The notes beneath the pieces were generated by a model. The model was not told the origin of the DNA and did not search any database. It saw only the letters and a list, made by a program, of their open reading frames with translations. Of a DNA stretch of 64,000 nucleotides, positions 6,766-14,456 are shown in pieces (within the stretch, counting starts at the first letter, position 1; every line of letters starts with the position of its first letter). The DNA comes from CAZDXB01 sp964509335 (GTDB taxonomy: Bacteria > Bacteroidota > Ignavibacteria > Kapaibacteriales > UBA2268). Made by a program: the position numbers and the translations under genes. Location: assembly GCA_964509335.1 (NCBI GenBank), contig CAZDXB010000012.1:1-64000 (forward strand). The letters run 5' to 3'.

Positions 6766-9003
6766 ATGTTTTGGCCCCTTAAGAAAAAAGATTCGGATTC
6801 AGGCTCTTTAGCGCTGGGTAGAGATATAAAAAGCGATTTAGACGCGCTTCTAAAACGGTGCAAGAAAAATATTGAAAGTTTCGACGAAGAACCGATTAAG
6901 AAAGCTTTCTACTTTTGCGTAGAAGCGCACGCCGACAAAGAACGCAAATCCGGCTCGCCCTACTACACTCATCCCGTCTCGGTCGCTCTGATTGTCGCCG
7001 AAGAAATACCTTTGGACAATACGTCGATCGTTTGCGCTCTGCTGCACGACGTTCCCGAAAACAGCCAAGTTTATTCGGTAGAGGACGTTAAATCAGAATT
7101 CGGTTATACCGTTTCGGAGATAGTCGAAGCGATTTCTAAAATCAAACACATCGAAAACGCCAAATCCGAATTTAGCGAAAGCTACAGAAGCCTATTGCTC
7201 ACTCTTTTCAAAGACGTTAGAATAATCCTGATAAAAATCGCCGAGATGGTTCACGATATGAGAACCATTGAATACCTTCTCCCGCATTCGCAAAAGAGAC
7301 TCGCCAGAGAAGCGCTTGAAATATTCTCCCCTTTCGCTCATAGATTCGGTTTGGGAAGCGTTAAAGGCGAACTCGAAGATTTGGCGTTCAAAACTCTTTA
7401 TCCCGATATTTACAACGAATTCAGAGAAAAAATACAACTGTCTCGAGACGAAAGAGAAGAATATCTTAGAGAATTTATCAAGCCTATAAATGAAAGACTT
7501 GAAAACGACGCGCTATTCCGAAAGAATAAAATCAGATACGAAATAAAAGGAAGAGCCAAGCACCTTTACTCAATTTACAACAAAACAATCGCTCGAAACC
7601 TGCCGGTCGAAGAATTAAACGATATTTTGGCAATTAGAATAATAGTGGACGCCGACGATATCTCATACTGTTATCTAGTTTACGCTATGATTTCGGACAT
7701 CTACGATATTATCCCCGGCACCTTTAAAAACTACATCGCGAATCCCAAGAAGAACGGCTACCAGTCCCTTCACGTCGCAGTGAAAGGAAAAGAAGAACAG
7801 AAAGTGGAAGTTCAAATAAGAACCCGCCAAATGCACGTCGTATCGGAAAAAGGCATTGCTTCGCACTTCAAATACAAACGCGGCTTTTTGCCGGCTCAGT
7901 CAATATTGGAAGACCAGAATCTTGAAGACTGGATGAATCTCGTGCGAACGGTTTTTGAAAAAATCGGCGAAGGAACTTCCGACGACCTGTTGGAAAACGT
8001 AAGAAAAAACTGGCGACAAGATTGGATATACGCCGTAACGCCCGCAAACGAATTCAAAGTGCTGCCTAAAAACGCCACCCCCGTCGATTTTGCTTACGCT
8101 ATACACACCGAAATTGGCGATAGATGCATCGGAGCGAAGGTTAACGGAAAAATCGTTCCGCTCGACTATACCTTGGATAGCGGCGACAAAGTCGAAATTC
8201 TCACCTCGCTTAAGCAAGAGCCCAAAAAAGAATGGCTTAAATTCGCCGTGTCGAGCAAAGCTAAGAACAACATACAGAAGTTCGTTAAAGATAGAAATTT
8301 GAAAGACGAAGAACGCGGCAAGGAAATCTGGGACAACATAACCGAGAAGCTCGACGTTAAATTAAGCGGAAAAAACTTCAACAAACTATTGTCCTTCTTA
8401 AATTACGACGACGAAAACGAGTTCTTCAAAGCCTTAAGCGCTTCGGGATTTAAGCAAGATTATATTTTCAGACAAATAAAAGAGATAATCGAAGACTTCT
8501 TCGAATCCTCTTCGTCTAAAAACGGCAAAAAGAACGACGATAAAACTTCGATTAACGGAAAAAGCAAAATATCAGGCTCAAACGTTAAGTTCGCGGAGTG
8601 CTGCTCTCCTTTGCCCGGAGACGACATAGTAGGCTCGCTTTCAGACGACGGGAAAACAATATCGATTCACAGACGCGATTGCCCGCAAATCAAAAACCCC
8701 GTCGGCAACGGCAAAGCCTTGCTGGAAACCGATTGGGCGAACTTCAGCCAAAACAAATACAACGCCAAAGTAAGAATCATAGGCAACGACGAGCCATCCA
8801 TAATTAATGAAATAACTTATACAATCACGCAAATGAAACCTCTAGAAATAAAAGGCTTTAACTTCGACGCCGGCGACGAGGGGTTTGTCGGCGTATTAAC
8901 GGTAAGACTTTCAAACAGAAGTGAATTAGACAAGGTTTTCTCCGCTTTGAAACAAATTAAAGGCGTAAACCTTGTAGAAAGATATTTGCAAAAACATAGT
9001 TAA
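6766..9003 (+). CDS. rel: RelA/SpoT-family (p)ppGpp synthetase with substituted hydrolase residues
   Basis: This is a long RSH protein making (p)ppGpp. Domains in order: HD hydrolase (residues 60-200), synthetase (255-370), TGS (421-485), a Cys/His segment with FAECCSPLPGDD (about 606-617) and a C-terminal ACT domain (about 660-745). The synthetase looks intact: GRAKHLYSIYNK at 262-273, and VEVQIRT with the catalytic Glu at 348. In the HD domain the usual HDxxED reads HDVPEN (94-99), and the usual ADRxHNMRT reads AEMVHDMRT (159-167). The Asp of the catalytic ED pair is therefore Asn99, and a metal-ligand Asp is Glu160. The RXKD/EXDD specificity motif reads TFKN (319-322). It is probably a synthetase with weak or absent hydrolase activity. 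Confidence 0.9.
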   Translation: MFWPLKKKDSDSGSLALGRDIKSDLDALLKRCKKNIESFDEEPIKKAFYFCVEAHADKERKSGSPYYTHPVSVALIVAEEIPLDNTSIVCALLHDVPENSQVYSVEDVKSEFGYTVSEIVEAISKIKHIENAKSEFSESYRSLLLTLFKDVRIILIKIAEMVHDMRTIEYLLPHSQKRLAREALEIFSPFAHRFGLGSVKGELEDLAFKTLYPDIYNEFREKIQLSRDEREEYLREFIKPINERLENDALFRKNKIRYEIKGRAKHLYSIYNKTIARNLPVEELNDILAIRIIVDADDISYCYLVYAMISDIYDIIPGTFKNYIANPKKNGYQSLHVAVKGKEEQKVEVQIRTRQMHVVSEKGIASHFKYKRGFLPAQSILEDQNLEDWMNLVRTVFEKIGEGTSDDLLENVRKNWRQDWIYAVTPANEFKVLPKNATPVDFAYAIHTEIGDRCIGAKVNGKIVPLDYTLDSGDKVEILTSLKQEPKKEWLKFAVSSKAKNNIQKFVKDRNLKDEERGKEIWDNITEKLDVKLSGKNFNKLLSFLNYDDENEFFKALSASGFKQDYIFRQIKEIIEDFFESSSSKNGKKNDDKTSINGKSKISGSNVKFAECCSPLPGDDIVGSLSDDGKTISIHRRDCPQIKNPVGNGKALLETDWANFSQNKYNAKVRIIGNDEPSIINEITYTITQMKPLEIKGFNFDAGDEGFVGVLTVRLSNRSELDKVFSALKQIKGVNLVERYLQKHS

Positions 9004-9089
9004 TCGAAAACAGAATTATTAAAAATCCGAAATTTCTTTTAATTTTATAATTAAGTCTATAACGAATTTGTTATATTTACAAAAGAAGT

Positions 9090-9623
9090 TTGTCGTTTAA
9101 AGAAAGCGTTAAAGCAGTGAGTTTGACTTTTATATTTTTCGCGATTTTAGGAGCCTTGGCGATAGCTTCGGCAATCGCCACGATAACGCTGAAAAATCCA
9201 GTCGGTTCGGCGATTTCTCTGATTTTCCATTTCTTTACTTTAGCCGGATTATACTTAACACTGAACGCCCAATTCGTCGCCGCCATCCAGATTTTAGTTT
9301 ACGCAGGCGCGATTATGGTGTTGGTAATCTTCGTTATTATGTTGCTGAACTTAGGCGAAGAGGAAAAGCTAAAAGAGAGATTCGACTTTAGAAAAATTGT
9401 AGCCGTTCTGCTGGCGGCGGTTATGGCTCTGCAATTGATAGCCGTCTTCCTTTTAGGAGCGAGCGAAGGAAAAATAGCTTCGAACGCGGCGGCTCAATCA
9501 ACTGCCCAATCGGTGGGAGCTAAGTTATTCAGCGCTTATCTGTTTCCATTCGAAGCCGTAGCCATTTTACTTTTAGCCGCTATTATCGGCGCCGTTGTCT
9601 TAGCTAAACGTAGAATAAACTAA
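9090..9623 (+). CDS. nuoJ: NADH-quinone oxidoreductase subunit J
   Basis: This is a membrane subunit of complex I. The signature HFFTLAGLYLTLNAQF followed by QILVYAGAIMVLVIFVIMLLN is diagnostic of NuoJ, with about five hydrophobic helices in 177 residues. The listed start is a TTG with AGAAG just upstream. A GTG at 9117 in the same frame gives an N-terminus closer to family members and may be the true start. It stands 86 bases after rel and 11 bases before nuoK, away from any other nuo gene in this window, so the nuo cluster of this genome is at least partly split. Confidence 0.9.
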   Translation: MSFKESVKAVSLTFIFFAILGALAIASAIATITLKNPVGSAISLIFHFFTLAGLYLTLNAQFVAAIQILVYAGAIMVLVIFVIMLLNLGEEEKLKERFDFRKIVAVLLAAVMALQLIAVFLLGASEGKIASNAAAQSTAQSVGAKLFSAYLFPFEAVAILLLAAIIGAVVLAKRRIN

Positions 9624-9634
9624 ACGAGGATAAA

Positions 9635-9946
9635 ATGTTTGTCAACGTTCCTTTGGAGTATTATCTGATTTTAGCCGCTATACTATTTACTATCGGCTCT
9701 ATCGGCGTACTAACGAGAAGAAACGCAATTATTATATTTATGTCGATTGAATTAATGCTCAACTCGGTAAACTTGACGCTCGTAGCGTTCTCTTCCTTCT
9801 TAGGCAATAACGCCGGTCAAGTGTTCGTATTCTTTATTATGGCTGTCGCCGCCGCCGAAGCCGCGGTAGGCTTAGCGATTATTCTCGCCCTCTTTAGAAA
9901 CAAGAAAACGGTTTACGTGGACGAAGTTAACTTGCTGAAATGGTAA
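9635..9946 (+). CDS. nuoK: NADH-quinone oxidoreductase subunit K
   Basis: NuoK is the small MrpC-like membrane subunit of complex I. The three expected helices are present, with GVLTRRNAIIIFMSIELMLN carrying the conserved Glu in helix 2 and VFFIMAVAAAEAAVGLAII with the second conserved Glu in helix 3. Its length of 103 residues is normal. An RBS-like GAGGA lies just upstream of the ATG. It follows nuoJ by 11 bases, and its last codons overlap the start of the umuD-like gene by seven bases, so three genes appear to share one transcript. Confidence 0.93.
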   Translation: MFVNVPLEYYLILAAILFTIGSIGVLTRRNAIIIFMSIELMLNSVNLTLVAFSSFLGNNAGQVFVFFIMAVAAAEAAVGLAIILALFRNKKTVYVDEVNLLKW

Positions 9947-10410
9947 GCGAACTGAAATACCATAAAACAGACGGCGGCAAAACCAAAGTCAACCGAATAT
10001 TCGCGCCCGACAAAGGCGACGAGGTTAAGCTGCCGCTTTTCCTCGAGTCGGTCTCTGCGGGTTTCCCCTCGCCGGCTGACGACTATTTGGAAGGCAAACT
10101 AGATTTAAACGAATTCCTTATCAAAAATCCAGCCGCCACTTTCTTCGTAAGAGTTACGGGCGACTCTATGATAAACGCCGGCGTCCATTCCGGCGATATA
10201 TTGGTAGTAGATCGCTCGCTCGACCCGAAAGACGGAAATATTATAATAGCCGTCGTTGACGGCGAGTTGGTAGTCAAGAGAATGAAAATCGTCAAAAAGA
10301 AAGTGTATTTAGCGCCCGAAAATTCCAATTACGAACCAATAGAAGTAACCGAAGCGATGAACTTCGAAGTTTGGGGCGTCGTAACGACTGTGATACATTC
10401 CTTAACGTAA
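9940..10410 (+). CDS. umuD: UmuD-like S24 autoprotease
   Basis: This is a LexA/UmuD-family self-cleaving Ser-Lys peptidase. The site A40-G41 in SVSAGFPSPADDYLE matches the UmuD cleavage position; the nucleophile is S76 (GDSMI) and the general base K113 (VVKRM). The spacings G41 to S76 (35) and S76 to K113 (37) equal those of E. coli UmuD. There is no N-terminal helix-turn-helix, so it is not LexA. At 156 residues it is slightly longer than UmuD because of the N-terminal arm. No umuC lies downstream; the gene is followed by palindromes and a convergent gene. Its overlap with nuoK is unusual. It would be expected to act with a Y-family polymerase encoded elsewhere. Confidence 0.88.
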   Translation: MVSELKYHKTDGGKTKVNRIFAPDKGDEVKLPLFLESVSAGFPSPADDYLEGKLDLNEFLIKNPAATFFVRVTGDSMINAGVHSGDILVVDRSLDPKDGNIIIAVVDGELVVKRMKIVKKKVYLAPENSNYEPIEVTEAMNFEVWGVVTTVIHSLT

Positions 10411-10442
10411 ATTAATCTAGAATAAAACAAACCGCTTGCCGC

Positions 10443-10503
10443 TTATTCCATTATTCAACCTTTCATTGGAATAACGAAACCTATATTCCAATTGATTGGA
10501 ATA
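10443..10503. repeat. Two related TTCCA/TGGAA inverted repeats between convergent genes
   Basis: TTATTCCA (10443-10450) pairs with TGGAATAA (10467-10474), and TATTCCAAT (10484-10492) pairs with ATTGGAATA (10495-10503) across two bases. Both palindromes carry the same half-site. They lie between umuD (+) and the acyl-CoA dehydrogenase gene (-), so they may serve as a bidirectional terminator. The repeated half-site would also fit a protein-binding site. No known operator consensus is recognised. Confidence 0.5.
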
Positions 10504-10523
10504 AACAAATACTAAAGCCGCCT

Positions 10524-11687
10524 TTAATCAAAAGCGGGTATTCCCGTAATATCGCCGCCGAGTATTAGCGTATGTATATCGTAAGTGCCTTCGTAAGTGT
10601 TCACCGATTCCAAATTCGCCGCGTGGCGCATAACTGGATACTCGTCCAAAATGCCGTTGGCGCCGTGAATCTCGCGCATTTTCCTCGCCGTTTGCAGCGC
10701 CATCCAGACGTTATTCCTCTTAGCTAGCGAAACGTGCTGAAAACGCGCTTTGCCCTCGTCTTTCATTCTACCCAAACGATAGTTGATTAATTGAGCTTTT
10801 GTTATCTCGTTCAAAGCCCAAACCAGTTTCTCCTGCGTTATCTGGAACGAGGCTATCGGCTTGTTAAACTGTATTCTCGATTTGGCGTATTCGAGAGCGG
10901 AATTATAACACTCCATCGCGGAGCCTACGGCTCCCCAAGCGATGCCGTATCTCGCTTGAGTTAAACAACTAAGCGGTCCCTTTAATCCTTCGACTTTTAA
11001 TATATTCTCTTCGGGAATTTCCACTTCGTCGAAAATCAACTCGGAAGTAACCGACGCCCTGAGAGAATGCTTGCCCTTCATCTCCGGGGCTGAAAAGCCT
11101 TTTCTATTCTTCTCGACGATAAAGCCGCTAATAACGCCGTCCAGTTTCGCCCAAACTATAGCTATATCGGCTATCGAGCCGTTTGTTATCCACATCTTCG
11201 CCCCGTCCAGAACGTATCCGCCGTCGATTTTCTTCGCCGTAGTGGTCATACCGCCCGGGTCGGAGCCGTGGTCGGGTTCGGTTAAAGCGTAACAACCGAC
11301 GAGCGCGCCGCTCGCCAACTTCGGCAACCATTTTTCCTTTTGTTCCTCGGTTCCGTATTTGTCGATAGGATACATCACGAGCGAATTTTGCACGGAAGCA
11401 AAAGAGCGAATCCCCGAATCGCCTCTCTCCAATTCCTGCATCGCCAAGCCGTATGTCGTGTAATTAGCGCCCGCTCCGCCGTATTCCGGAGCTACGTTAA
11501 TTCCCAAAAGACCGAGTTCGGCTATTTTCGGTATTAAATGAGTCGGAAAAGTCCCTTCTCGATAATGCTTCTCAATTATCGGTAGGACTTCCTTGTTAAC
11601 GAAATTCCTAACGGTATCCCTAACGAGTTTTTCTTCGTCGGTAAGCAAATCGTCTAAGTTGAAGTAATCAACGCCGTAAAATTTCAT
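10524..11687 (-). CDS. Acyl-CoA dehydrogenase, glutaryl-CoA dehydrogenase-like
   Basis: This is a flavoprotein of the acyl-CoA dehydrogenase fold. Closest by eye is glutaryl-CoA dehydrogenase: ELERGDSGIRSFASVQNSLV, CYALTEPDHGSDPGGM, KMWITNG, and the C-terminal NTYEGTYDIHTLILG with the catalytic base at Glu366. The ending DITGIPAF also matches that subfamily. Glutaryl-CoA dehydrogenases oxidise and decarboxylate glutaryl-CoA to crotonyl-CoA in lysine and tryptophan breakdown; non-decarboxylating relatives also exist and cannot be excluded. Electrons would pass to ETF, which is not encoded here. It is the last gene of the tilS, TMTC-like, hpt operon, 33 bases after hpt. Confidence 0.85.
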   Translation of the reverse strand: MKFYGVDYFNLDDLLTDEEKLVRDTVRNFVNKEVLPIIEKHYREGTFPTHLIPKIAELGLLGINVAPEYGGAGANYTTYGLAMQELERGDSGIRSFASVQNSLVMYPIDKYGTEEQKEKWLPKLASGALVGCYALTEPDHGSDPGGMTTTAKKIDGGYVLDGAKMWITNGSIADIAIVWAKLDGVISGFIVEKNRKGFSAPEMKGKHSLRASVTSELIFDEVEIPEENILKVEGLKGPLSCLTQARYGIAWGAVGSAMECYNSALEYAKSRIQFNKPIASFQITQEKLVWALNEITKAQLINYRLGRMKDEGKARFQHVSLAKRNNVWMALQTARKMREIHGANGILDEYPVMRHAANLESVNTYEGTYDIHTLILGGDITGIPAFD

Positions 11688-11720
11688 ATTGCGGCTCCCT
11701 TTATTTTAATTTCAAAAATT

Positions 11721-12266
11721 CTATTCGTCTAATATATAAATATCCGGCAAATTTCTGCCCCGCTCTGCGTAATCCAAACCGTATCCTATTACAAATTGCG
11801 GCGGCATCTCGAAACCGACGTATTTAACCTTAACGTCCAGAACTAAATTATCGGGCTTCGTCAAAAAAGACGCGGCTTCCAAAGACGCTGGTTCCAGAGC
11901 GCTCAAACTCTTGAAAGTCTTATCGAGAGTCTTTCCCGTATCCACTATATCCTCGATTATCAAAACGCGTTTGCCTTCTATATCTAGCTTTTCGTATTGC
12001 AAATCGACCGATTCGCTGTTCATCTTCAGTCCGTAACTCCTAGCTCGAATAGTCTCAATTTCCAAATCCACATTAATCCGCCTGAGCAAATCCGCCGCGA
12101 AGAATATTGAGCCTTTAAGAACTATTAAGAAAAAAACTTTTTCGCCTTCGTAATCTTTATTGATTCGCTCGGCTAACTCGTCCACTTTCGACCTTATTTT
12201 CTCCTCCGCTAAATACGGCTTAAAAGTTTTGCCCCTGATTGTGAACGCGTCCGGTTTATATTTCAT
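11721..12266 (-). CDS. hpt: Hypoxanthine phosphoribosyltransferase
   Basis: Hpt salvages hypoxanthine and guanine with PRPP to give IMP and GMP. The PRPP-binding loop is clear in VLIIEDIVDTGKTL near residues 98-111, preceded by an LIVLKGSIFFAADL segment and followed by the VGFEMPPQFVIGYGLDYAE region of bacterial Hpt. Length of 181 residues is normal. It starts 15 bases after the stop of the TMTC-like gene. A tilS-hpt association is common in bacteria; here a membrane/TPR gene has been inserted between the two. Confidence 0.92.
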   Translation of the reverse strand: MKYKPDAFTIRGKTFKPYLAEEKIRSKVDELAERINKDYEGEKVFFLIVLKGSIFFAADLLRRINVDLEIETIRARSYGLKMNSESVDLQYEKLDIEGKRVLIIEDIVDTGKTLDKTFKSLSALEPASLEAASFLTKPDNLVLDVKVKYVGFEMPPQFVIGYGLDYAERGRNLPDIYILDE

Positions 12267-12281
12267 AAAATCCTCGTTATT

Positions 12282-14456
12282 TTATTTCCAATCAATTCCG
12301 TTTTGTCGCAGCCAATTTTGTGCCGCTTCGTCGCCTAACCGGGCGGCTTTAACGTAACACTGGATAGTTTTCTTCTCGTTCCCGGTTCGGTAATAAACGA
12401 GCGCCAAATTCTTATAAGCCGTTACGTTCTCGGAGTTGATTTCAATCGCTTGCTTAAAAGCTTTAATCGCCTCCTCGTTCTTCCTCAAAGAAGCCAAAGC
12501 AATTCCTAAATTCACGTAAACTCCGCCGGCGAGCGGCTTCGCTTCCAAAGCTTTTCTGTAAGATTCTACCGCTTTTTCAAAATTCTTGTCGGCTAAATTT
12601 CTATTCCCGCTTTCGAAATATTTATCAAAATCGTTTCCAGAAGCGCCCTTGCCTTTTACTTCGGCTTGTCTTATTAATTTTAAATACTTTCTCGCTTTTT
12701 CGTTATTTGGATTTATCTTGAGAGATTTATTTAAATACTCTTTGGCTTTCTCTTCGTCTCCCATTTCAAAAAACGCGCCCGCCAAATTCACGTATGTTAT
12801 CGGGTTATTTGGGCTTATATTGAGCGATTTTCGCAACTTTTCTACGGCTTCCACATATTCGCTCTTAGCAATTAAAAGGTTAGCGTAGTTATTCAAAGCG
12901 GATACGTTGTTTCCGTTCAACTTAAGAGCTATTCTAAAATGTCGCTCAGCTTTCTCGTATTCGTTCATCTTATAATACTGCAATCCCGCGTTGTTATGAG
13001 CCGCCGCGTTAGTTGAATCCGCCTTAATTGAGGATAAATAAGCGTCCAAAGCTTTTCGGTTCTCCCCGATTTCGTCGTAAACGTTGCCCAAATTATTATA
13101 AGCGAAAGAGAAGTCTTTGTCTCTTTCTATCGCTTTTTTAAACATCTCGATAGCTTTCTCGTGATTCTCTCTCTTCTCAAAATATTCAAGCCCCATATTA
13201 TTATAAGGAAAAGCCAGCGCGGGATATTTCTCGGAGACGTCGGAGAACAGCGTAATTTGATTTTCCCAAACCTCGCTTCTATTATAAGAAATATAAGAAA
13301 AAATCGCGGCGACAACTATTATTAAAGGCAAAACGGCGGAGCCAACTTTCCGTCTCTTTGCAACTTCCGACGTATAAAATTTCGACAATCCCCATCCCGC
13401 GAGAAAACATAACGGCGCAATAGCAAAATAAGCGAACCTATCCGCGGCGAAAGCGTTGCCCACCGCTAATACTTGCAAATACGGGATTAAAGCAAAGAAA
13501 TAAAACAGCGCCGAAAATGCGACTATCTTGTTTCTCTTTCCGGCTTTATACGCCAAGAACGCCAATACGACAGCAATCACGGGAGAAGAATAAATCCAAA
13601 AATCAAAACCGCCCGTTTGTTCGGGAAACGGATAATTCGCCGACAGCTTCGTCGGAACAATAAATTTAAACAAATAGAAAACGAGACCGTAAAAACTCAA
13701 AGCCGCCCTTTCCAAAAAACCGTAACTCTCTTTTATACGCAACGCTCCGGCTTCGCCCTGCGCGATAATAGCGATAATACCCATCGCTATCGAAACGACA
13801 ATAAAAGGAGCTTTTTCCAACCATAAACGTTTGTCAAATCTTCTACCGCGAAAATAATCGACTAAAAGATAAATCGCCGGCAAAACAACCGCGGGAGCTT
13901 TCGATAGAACAGCCAAAACAAATAGAATAAAAACCGCCGTTAAATAAGAAAGATTTTTTCTATTAAGATATTTCAAATAAAAAATCAAAGAAACAAGCGA
14001 AAAGAAAACGTAAAGCAAATCTTTTCTTGAAGATATCCACGCCGCCGGCTCGACGCAAAGAGGATGGACAGCGTAAATGGCTCCAGCTATCAAAGCCGCC
14101 AACTTATCGTCGAACAATTTTCGGGCGAGAATAATAATCAACAAAACGTTTAACGAATGCAGAAGCAAGCTAACAAAATGAAATCCGGCGGGATTGTCTC
14201 CAAAAATGGTTTTATCTATAGATAGCGACAAAAAAGTAACGGGCGCGTAATTAGCGTAAATGAAATTCGAAAAAATCGAAGCCGCCGATTTTAAAGACAA
14301 GTCCTCTACGTATGTATTTTCAACGACGACGGGGTAATCGTCGTAAACGAAATCGCCCCGAAAAGTAGGGTAATGAACGAAAAAAGCTAATAGAACAATA
14401 AACGCGGTAATTATATTAAAAGCGTTTCTTTTTATATTTACCGGATTATTTGTCAT
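12282..14456 (-). CDS. TMTC-like membrane protein with C-terminal TPR repeats
   Basis: The first 400 or so residues are a multi-spanning membrane domain of GT-C type, with an acidic pair in the first outer loop (VYDDYPVV, residues 36-43) and the segment AIYAVHPLCVEPAAWISSRK, which closely resembles animal TMTC O-mannosyltransferases and their bacterial relatives. The remainder is a string of TPR repeats (for example AFAYNN-type and YKMNEYEKAERHFRIALKL units), split by a linker near residue 600. It is probably a polyprenyl-phosphate-sugar-dependent protein glycosyltransferase acting in the periplasm, but the substrate is unknown. Its ATG overlaps the tilS stop by 11 bases, and hpt follows 15 bases on. 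Confidence 0.8.
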   Translation of the reverse strand: MTNNPVNIKRNAFNIITAFIVLLAFFVHYPTFRGDFVYDDYPVVVENTYVEDLSLKSAASIFSNFIYANYAPVTFLSLSIDKTIFGDNPAGFHFVSLLLHSLNVLLIIILARKLFDDKLAALIAGAIYAVHPLCVEPAAWISSRKDLLYVFFSLVSLIFYLKYLNRKNLSYLTAVFILFVLAVLSKAPAVVLPAIYLLVDYFRGRRFDKRLWLEKAPFIVVSIAMGIIAIIAQGEAGALRIKESYGFLERAALSFYGLVFYLFKFIVPTKLSANYPFPEQTGGFDFWIYSSPVIAVVLAFLAYKAGKRNKIVAFSALFYFFALIPYLQVLAVGNAFAADRFAYFAIAPLCFLAGWGLSKFYTSEVAKRRKVGSAVLPLIIVVAAIFSYISYNRSEVWENQITLFSDVSEKYPALAFPYNNMGLEYFEKRENHEKAIEMFKKAIERDKDFSFAYNNLGNVYDEIGENRKALDAYLSSIKADSTNAAAHNNAGLQYYKMNEYEKAERHFRIALKLNGNNVSALNNYANLLIAKSEYVEAVEKLRKSLNISPNNPITYVNLAGAFFEMGDEEKAKEYLNKSLKINPNNEKARKYLKLIRQAEVKGKGASGNDFDKYFESGNRNLADKNFEKAVESYRKALEAKPLAGGVYVNLGIALASLRKNEEAIKAFKQAIEINSENVTAYKNLALVYYRTGNEKKTIQCYVKAARLGDEAAQNWLRQNGIDWK

